DNA of 64,000 bases from Siphonodentalium dalli (Eukaryota; Mollusca; Scaphopoda; Gadilida; Siphonodentaliidae): positions 4,336,280 through 4,400,279 of the forward strand of contig CP136064.1 in NCBI GenBank assembly GCA_032622095.1. Reading direction: 5' to 3'. Both the position numbers and the translations under genes were made by a program. Below are positions 63,089 through 64,000 of this stretch, piece by piece; the stretch's first letter is position 1; each line of letters starts with the position of its first letter. The notes below the pieces were generated by a model that was not told where the DNA came from, ran no database searches, and saw nothing but the letters and a program-made list of their open reading frames with translations.

Positions 63089-64000
63089 TATATAAGTATG
63101 TTTTTATGTGAATAATGATTGTTAACTTGGTATTATGAACTTATGCATGACTGTGAAGACTTGCAATAACGTATTAAATGGTAAAATACGCGCATTCATA
63201 TCCGTATATTCCCAAGAATATCCGTCTATTTTACAAGCTCGACATGCTATATTTGTTTATGGTATTCTACCGTTTCAACACATCGGCTATTTATCATTTT
63301 GCTGGTGAGAAGGCGTATGTTCAGTTTGGTGCTATTTATGTGCACAGAAAAGGCACCATTACTCGGGAAAGCAACATACCGAAATGCATATAGATGTACG
63401 CGAATCATGTTACGTTCTCACACAATGCAGCTTTCCCAAATCCGCGCTCTTTAAAATAGAATTGGCTGCATGACTGGCCTACTTCTGATGGCACAGTGTG
63501 TTACGCACCTGTCCGATTAAGTCGCTTTGAACCCAAAATGTATACAAAATTCGCACAAGCTGTGGAAAAGTTTGCGATCTTGGACAGTCAGTACAATCGG
63601 TATAAACGTTTGTAACGACATAACGTGTCTTGACAGCATTACCTGTTATGCTATATTGATGTTTCTAAATTATATTTAATGCTTGATTCCTGATACACAT
63701 ACATAGTGACATTTCAGTGATCTGTCTAGAACGTTCCCGAGCATGATAGAACTTCAAATAAAACATATTCGCCTTTGTCCCATTCTGGTGATTTGGGCTC
63801 TTTCTTAGCATGTTACTAATTTTATAATAAGACGTAATCAAGACATGTGTTATCAGTTGTGTGAGTGATTGCCATTCGCGCATAATTATTTCATAAATAA
63901 ATATATCCGCTGCACGTAGATATAACCGTCACTTATATTACTGGCCGTTGAGATCACTGACCCGACAAAATGATAAACCAAGACTTAACAGTCTTGGCAA

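Larger units (their letters stand above)
61982..64000. repeat. Spacer copy 2 (partial; continues past the window)
   Basis: It begins at the same unit phase as spacer 1 and aligns with 31111 to about 33940 in the same orientation. It lacks the SINE, the 502-bp MITE and one copy of the 22-bp duplication, so it shows the pre-insertion state of each site. No gene is recognised. A minus-strand frame of 118 codons (62284-62640) overlaps the conserved block, but only its first 66 codons are open in copy 1. Confidence 0.92.

Overview
The window is AT-rich eukaryotic DNA with no recognisable protein-coding gene. Almost all of it is a giant satellite-like locus. A unit of about 1252 bp is repeated head to tail through two long arrays (1-31105 and 35085-61981). 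The arrays are separated, and the second is followed, by two diverged copies of the same non-array segment (31106-35084 and 61982-64000). No ribosome-binding sites, operons, CRISPR arrays or bacterial mobile genes are seen. A poly(A)-tailed SINE with a U2 snRNA-like 5' end, two MITE-type transposons, and phrases such as AGAGTTATGGCCCTT suggest a marine invertebrate, most likely a mollusc and possibly a bivalve. That attribution rests on memory of molluscan repeats and is moderate to low in confidence.

Layout: (1) 1-24229 holds 19 complete type I units (1251-1253 bp, nearly identical) and the start of a twentieth. (2) Unit 23792-25083 (1292 bp) is a type I/type II hybrid whose junction is out of register by about 42 bp at a palindrome. 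(3) 24230-31105 holds type II units (1246-1247 bp, roughly 10% diverged from type I by eye), the last cut off at unit phase about 1040. (4) 31106-35084 is the first spacer. It contains a SINE (32199-32469), a 502-bp MITE (32679-33180), a 22-bp local duplication and a 170-bp palindromic mariner-type MITE (34377-34546). (5) 35085-61981 is a second type I array: a partial first unit entering at phase 433, 20 complete units, and a partial last unit ending at the same phase about 1040. (6) 61982-64000 is the second spacer copy. It lacks the SINE, the 502-bp MITE and the 22-bp duplication, so it serves as an unoccupied reference.

The locus therefore looks like a super-repeat of about 31 kb (array plus spacer), seen here as about two periods. 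The spacer copies differ by several percent and by two transposon insertions, while type I units in the two arrays are almost the same. This implies that the arrays exchange or homogenise with each other while the spacers drift. Short open frames occur in every unit on both strands, but T-run length changes shift them and type II lacks the longest ones, so they are treated as non-coding. All identity figures are by-eye estimates.
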